DNA from: Culex pipiens pallens
Lineage: Eukaryota > Arthropoda > Insecta > Diptera > Culicidae
Reading direction: 5' to 3'
Length of the DNA stretch: 64,000 bases
NCBI RefSeq assembly: GCF_016801865.2
Contig: NC_068938.1
Span: 196,262,429 to 196,326,428 of the forward strand
Shown: in pieces, positions 59,479-64,000 of the stretch
Numbering within the stretch: position 1 is the first letter of the stretch
Layout of the letters: each line of letters begins with the position of its first letter
The notes under the pieces: model-generated
Databases searched by the model: none
What the model was told of the DNA's origin: nothing
What the model saw: only the letters and a program-made list of their open reading frames with translations
Translations under genes and position numbers: made by a program

Positions 59479-61012
59479 CACCAAGGCATATAAATTAGAT
59501 ATGGTAAGGCGAGTTTTCCAGCTGTGATTGATTTTATGCAATTTTCAGAAAGGTGAAAATTTGACTAGTTTTCAAACGCATTTGGTTGAATTTTAATTTT
59601 GAAAAAAATATGTTTATGTTAAACGCGTTAAAAGTTTGGCATCCTAAATAACTAGGGTTAGTGAAATTTTACGATTTCGTGGACAACTTGAAATCCGCGA
59701 AATTTGACTTTTTCCGCGAAATCCCGTGAAATTTTATGTTTGTGTGAAAATGTAACGATTTTTCTCAAAATAATTTATCAAACTAAAATAGGAATAAAAA
59801 TAATCTTATGAACTATTGTAGAATTAAGCGAGTGAATACCCTGGTTTAATTACTAATATAGGGTTAGTGATTTTTGACAATTTCGTGGACAGCGTGAATC
59901 CTTGAAATTTAGCAATTCATTTTTTTTTAAATAGTAGCTTTAATAAATACTTCATTCATAAATACAAATTGAATAATTTTTATTAGTTTTCAATTCATAA
60001 GCTTGACATTAACCATTTAAAGAAATTTTCAGATTTTTAGTTTTTTTTAGAAACATACCTTATTTAGTAATATTTTCATTCGCTGTAATGCAAATTTTAC
60101 TGCTATTTTATTTGAATGGTTAGTTTCAAAAGAAATTAAAAGAATCAAGCTATGTTTTATTCAAAATAAAATGAAGAGTATTTTTTATCTTTGAAATCAC
60201 CTTTTAAAAACATTTAAAAGTTTTCTCTGAGTCCTGTTTAAGTTTAGCGATATTTGTTTATTTGGGTGGACAATTCCTGTGAAAGTTAAAAAATGCTTTT
60301 TTTCCCAATTAGAATACAAATTTCGATTTTGTTAATAATTATGTTAATTTTGCATATTGATTTTGAATTTAGTTTTTGAAAAGTGAGATGTAAACCTTAC
60401 AAAATATGTTTAATGGGATAAATGTCGCAGAAAATTTAATTTATTTTACTCATTTTGGCTGAACAAGATTGTTAAATCTTGCGTTGACATGAAATTTAGT
60501 ATAATGTAAAATGATAAAACAGAGGCAAATTATCGAAAAACTGTTTACCATTATTAGTGGAATATTAAAAAAGCAATTCAGTAAATGAGAATACGCATGC
60601 CCAACATAAAAAAAATAAAATAGGAAAAATAGGAGATTTTTTTGTGTCACGTTCAAATCAAGTGAAGATTGTTTTAGTTTATTGAAGAATAATGTATAAT
60701 GAAGCATAAAAAGTAGTTTCTGTGATTTATACATAGGATTTTCAGAGTTATTTTAACATTTTTCATGTTCCGCGAAATTTGCGTGAAATTTTGTGTTTTG
60801 AAATTGAGGTCCCTGTGAAATTTAGAATTTTTAAGCGTGAAAAATCACTAAGCCTATAAATAACCCTATAGAAAAAAAACGATGTAATTTGCCCGCAAAT
60901 TGTCAAATTTTCACTTCACTGAAAATCTTCATATAAAATTCGGTTGCCATACTTACTATGTTTTGACAGCTCGAAAACCCGCCTTACCATATCTAATCTA
61001 CATACCTCGGTG
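59479..61012. mobile_element. TIR element split by a hAT-like insertion
   Basis: Imperfect 47-bp inverted repeats (59479-59525 and 60966-61012) share ATTAGATATGGTAAGGCG and end in AGCTGT. Inverted similarity continues inward (TTTTCAG and GTGAAAATTTGAC). Removing the hAT copy at 59653-60856 leaves a 330-bp foldback-type MITE. Confidence 0.65.
59653..60856. mobile_element. hAT-like element, TAGGGTTAGTG TIR, copy 2
   Basis: Same ends as copy 1, with a perfect 8-bp duplication TAAATAAC at 59645-59652 and 60857-60864. It lacks the two TA MITEs and so shows their empty sites. The repeated internal TAGGGTTAGTG is at 59864. No transposase frame. Confidence 0.92.
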
Positions 61013-61283
61013 TCCCTCCTGGTTTGTGTTGGGTAATAGAGCAACCTCGTTCGGAAGAATAGTAAAAAACAGTAAAGACAGGGAAAATAGTTTGCCATAA
61101 ATGTCGCGATTGATGGCGGTTGCGTTTCGAGTTCTTTAACTCTTCAACTTGGTATGCTGAGGATTTAAAACGGGCCTTCGAGTTGAAGAAAAGGAATGAA
61201 TTTGGTGATAGTTTTATTTGTTTTGTTAATTAATTAACAAAATTTCAAAATTTCTTGGTTTTGGATTAAATTTTAACAAAGAT
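61013..61283. other. Spacer and 3' flank of the secreted-peptide gene
   Basis: AT-rich and intergenic. It contains the likely polyadenylation signal at 61213-61218, listed separately. Confidence 0.6.
61213..61218 (-). terminator. Polyadenylation signal AATAAA
   Basis: A canonical AATAAA on the minus strand, about 65 nt beyond the stop codon of the gene at 61284-61569. Confidence 0.6.
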
Positions 61284-61569
61284 TTAACAAAGTTTAACAG
61301 TGACACTTTGCATTCCTTTTTTCAGCAACGAGGGCCAATTAAATGTAGTGGAATAATTACACGATGTTGATGATGCAAGTAATTGCCTTTCCTGAAAAAA
61401 GAATTGATTAAAACAACATAAATGCTTTTTTCGAATATTCAAATACCTTCAATTGATTCTTAATGATGTTTATAATTCCATTTGCTACTTCTTCCTTCGA
61501 TGAATCCTGTGCCATTGCGAAAGCTAACGTAATGGATAACAGTACTGCAACAGTAGATACAAATTTCAT
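61284..61569 (-). CDS. Small secreted peptide, two exons, family unknown
   Basis: Exon 1 (61447-61569) encodes 41 residues starting MKFVSTVAVLLSITL, a clear signal peptide with a likely cut after AFAMA (before QDSS). The upstream in-frame ATG at 61623 is unlikely to be used, because it would bury the signal peptide behind 18 residues, while this ATG has CACCACC before it. The exon ends AAG|GTATTT. A 55-bp intron ends in CTTTTTTCAG. Exon 2 (61284-61391) stays open for 35 codons in phase 0 and ends VTVKLC then TAA. The whole protein is 76 residues, about 56 after cleavage, with two Cys in exon 2. An initiator-like TCAGTA lies 27 nt before the start; no TATA box is seen. I do not recognise the family. 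Its C-terminal half resembles the partial gene at 63796. It is probably an extracellular or haemolymph/saliva-type peptide; that is inference. Confidence 0.72.
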
Positions 61570-63795
61570 GGTGGTGCTACCCTTGTGCTTGTTACTGAGG
61601 TTGAAACAAAACTGCCAAAACATTTCGATTTTTTCACAGGTTGGTTTAATGCCAACTGTTCAAATGTATTGTTTGTTTTTTAAAGATATTAATGTGTTCG
61701 TTGTTCCAGCATTTTTTTCAATTTATGAAGGCCGCTTTGATTTTGCTCGATCCATATTGGCTACACAGAAAAAAAGTTTAATTTTGGAAGGTGGAAAATG
61801 TGGTTGGTTGAATTCGACTAAATTTTCTTTTGAGCAAAAATGTGAATCATTTGAAACAAACTTGGATTATTAGCTACAAATAAACTGAAGAAAACGAAAT
61901 TTAAACTTCTAACAGTTTTTACTACGATTACTTATAATTGAAGTTTACCTTTTTTTTAATTGGATTAAAATTGGAATAGGTAAGCATGGTTACCACTAAT
62001 AAATTGAAAACATTTTTTTTCAAAATTACTTTTCATGATAAAGTTTTGCACGAAAACAAAGTTTCAAAAATATACCCGAAAACTTAATTTTGAGAATAAA
62101 GAGCATTTTAAATATTACAATGTTGCACACCTCTGATTATAAAGTGTTACTTAAAAAATAACACAGTTCAACAAAAAATCAAATGTTTCTTGTCTCTGAG
62201 ACGAGTATATGTGTTCTTAGTAGAATTTGGCCTGCTGAATCCGAATCCGGCTCCAGAATTGCTCCAAATGGTCCCACTTTTGAGAAACACCCGTTTGAAA
62301 TGTTAGTTTAGGCCAAAATTAGCTACTTTTTCAACTATTTTACAAAAGAACTATTGAATAAACAACTAAACCAATTTATGTATCTTAAAGTTCACGTTTT
62401 CCTCTTCCTGAAACTCCCCTGGGGTTTAAAATTTGATTGTTTCTACGCATATTTATAGCCATTTAAAAAAAAATCAGTTGGTTCTCATTCAAGTTTTTTC
62501 AACTTGCTTGCAAGTCAAATTCTGCTGGGATATCAATAATATAAATCAAAAATGCCTTGCAGAACGTTAAATAAATTTGTCTCGGCAATCTTATCAATCA
62601 TTATTAATGTAGTTTTGTCTTCTGAATGCATTTCCATCATTAGATTTTTTCGAAAAGGTCAGGTTTTTAGATAAAAATAGAATTGTCGATGATTTTTGCA
62701 AAATGAAATCTGTTTTTATGTTAAAGTATGACTCAGAGATGGATAAAGGTCTATGTCTCGTCAGTCTAATTGATCATATTTAATGTAATTTTGGAAACAT
62801 TCATAAGGACCATCCATAACATCGTGTATCCTGTTTGGAAACCGTCCATGAATCATGCAATGAACGAACTATTTTTTTGAAGAAATAAAATACAATGCCT
62901 ATCTTTCATGTTAAAATTTACAATTTACTGTGTCATTTTTGGACAAATAAGAATTGAGGACATCGACAGATATTGAGACTTTTTTTTTTCCAATTTACGT
63001 TATGTTTTTAAAAGTTTAATTTTTTTTAATTGCAAATTCAGTTTTTTGTTAATACAGAAATTGATTTATGGTTTTGGTTTCCATTTTTTTTTCAAACAAA
63101 ATTGTCTCTTCGATCGGCTGAAGTCTGCTTGCCAGACTTTAGAAAAAATAGGCAGCCCAGGATTTCCCATTTTTTTATTTGACTTTTTGTTACTAAATTA
63201 ATTCCCGAAATACCGTCACCTGGGGCGAATCTAGACTGCAGTATGATAGTTATAGAAGGTTTAAGAGCACTTAAAAGCTTGAAATTTTGAAATCAATGCA
63301 CTTTTTTTTTGTAAATCTGTGTTTACTCTATCCAAAATCAATAAAAATTAAAATACATGAATATTGTGCTGTAAGAAGGCTAAAATAGCTGATCCGATTC
63401 GCCCAAACAACATTTTAATAATTAATTTTAGATGCAAAATCAATGCAATACTTCTGCAAATAATATTTTCGAGCAACTGTGAAAATATCGCAAATTTTTT
63501 GATCAGATACAGCCTTTAAAAGTTGTAATATTGTGAATATCGGCTTTTCTAAGTATCATGTTATTAGCCTTATTATTAAACTCACAATAATTCGGAAACT
63601 ATTGGTCTGATATGCAATATTGGTTCGACTTTCGTTATTTTGAATATTTGTAGAAATTTTCTATTAAATTTATAGGGCAAACCTTCAATTGACACATGAT
63701 TGACTTAGTTTCATATATATAAAAAACGAAAAAAAAATACAACTTTTAAGATGTTATAGTTCGAATTTGAATTTAATAATTAACTTTTTTTCTTG
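61570..63795. other. Intergenic AT-rich DNA between the two small genes
   Basis: 61570-61700 is the promoter side of the secreted-peptide gene. The rest is AT-rich with old repeat phrases (CCGAATCCGGCTCCAGAATT near 62239). A 136-codon plus frame at 61463-61873 is antisense to exon 1 and is a shadow. No further gene is seen. Confidence 0.55.
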
Positions 63796-64000
63796 CTATC
63801 CTACTACTGTTGCACAAGGTTTAACATTCATTTTTTCTTTAACAGCCCTTTGAGCAATTCTCATCCACTTGGAGGCGTTATCTCCAGTATGATCCTTGGG
63901 GGAGGCACAAAGTTCCTGAGCTTTAGCCTAGGGAGAGTAAACAAAATCAAAATAACAAGGCAACTGCAATACTTTCAACAAATTTCTCACCAATACTTGC
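63796..64000 (-). CDS. 3' end of a second small Cys-containing peptide gene (partial)
   Basis: The last exon (63796-63927) encodes 43 residues, AKAQELCASPKD near its start and VKPCATVVG at the end, then TAG. It is preceded by a 63-bp intron with acceptor TACTCTCCCTAG and donor TATTG|GTGAGA. Only 10 nt of the upstream exon (63991-64000) are in the window; in phase 0 they end Q-V-L. The start and any signal peptide lie beyond base 64000. Two Cys and one Trp are visible. The pattern Trp, then basic residues, then M-x-V, then a C-terminal Cys echoes exon 2 of the neighbour at 61284, and the intron/exon plan is the same. The two may be diverged tandem paralogs. A possible ATTAAA signal lies at 63772-63777. 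No function is assigned. Confidence 0.68.

Noticed and set aside
61463..61873. 136-codon plus-strand frame
   Set aside because: Antisense to the signal-peptide exon of the small secreted gene, which has splice sites, start context and a poly-A signal.

Overview
This is nuclear DNA of a eukaryote, most likely a culicine mosquito and probably Culex. The points in favour are short 55-63 bp spliceosomal introns, AT-rich intergenic DNA, tRNA-derived SINEs (one family has two tRNA-like domains, like the Culex Twin SINEs), and dense short DNA transposons with TA, TTAA or 8-bp target duplications. There is no prokaryotic operon, CRISPR array, rRNA gene or virus. The species is an inference; nothing was searched against a database.

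Almost the whole window is non-coding repeat DNA, much of it nested. 1-4525: two tandem copies of a long foldback element set in an 8-bp TATTTTAG satellite. 5936-7470: a degenerate 22-bp minisatellite. 8221-8660: a TIR element. 9954-11700: a 10-bp A-tract satellite. 13539-14922: a foldback element. 15829-18937: a TA-flanked element carrying a foldback. 20263-21407: a deleted foldback. 22997-23343 and 30640-31055: two copies of a two-domain tRNA-derived SINE with 11-bp duplications. 24492-25622: a GC-rich hAT-like element with an exact 8-bp duplication. 26499-27417 and 29997-30081: two retroposed inserts with 23-bp duplications. 38251-39292: another foldback. 42651-49819: a very large TTAA-flanked foldback loaded with a TA element (itself holding a SINE), a hAT element and an element whose 164-bp unit is amplified about 12 times. 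50505-50797: a perfect palindrome. 51044-53637: a TIR element between perfect 90-bp direct repeats. 54941-57182: two foldbacks. 57184-58868 and 59653-60856: two hAT-like copies, one holding two TA MITEs. 59016-59240: a SINE with a perfect 16-bp duplication.

Host gene content is sparse. At the right end, on the minus strand, lie a complete two-exon gene for a small secreted peptide (61284-61569) and the last exon of a second small gene (63796-64000), whose C-terminal halves look similar. On the plus strand, GC-richer single-copy segments at 28.0-29.1 kb and 35.3-36.3 kb, with good splice-site sequences and a possible start codon near 36.3 kb, may be leader exons of one gene with long transposon-filled introns. 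This model is tentative.

I found no multi-gene system. The strongest novelty candidates are structural: the element with a 90-bp flanking duplication, the perfect 293-bp palindrome, the satellite born inside a transposon, the A-tract-phased satellite, and the nested insertions with matching empty sites elsewhere in the window.
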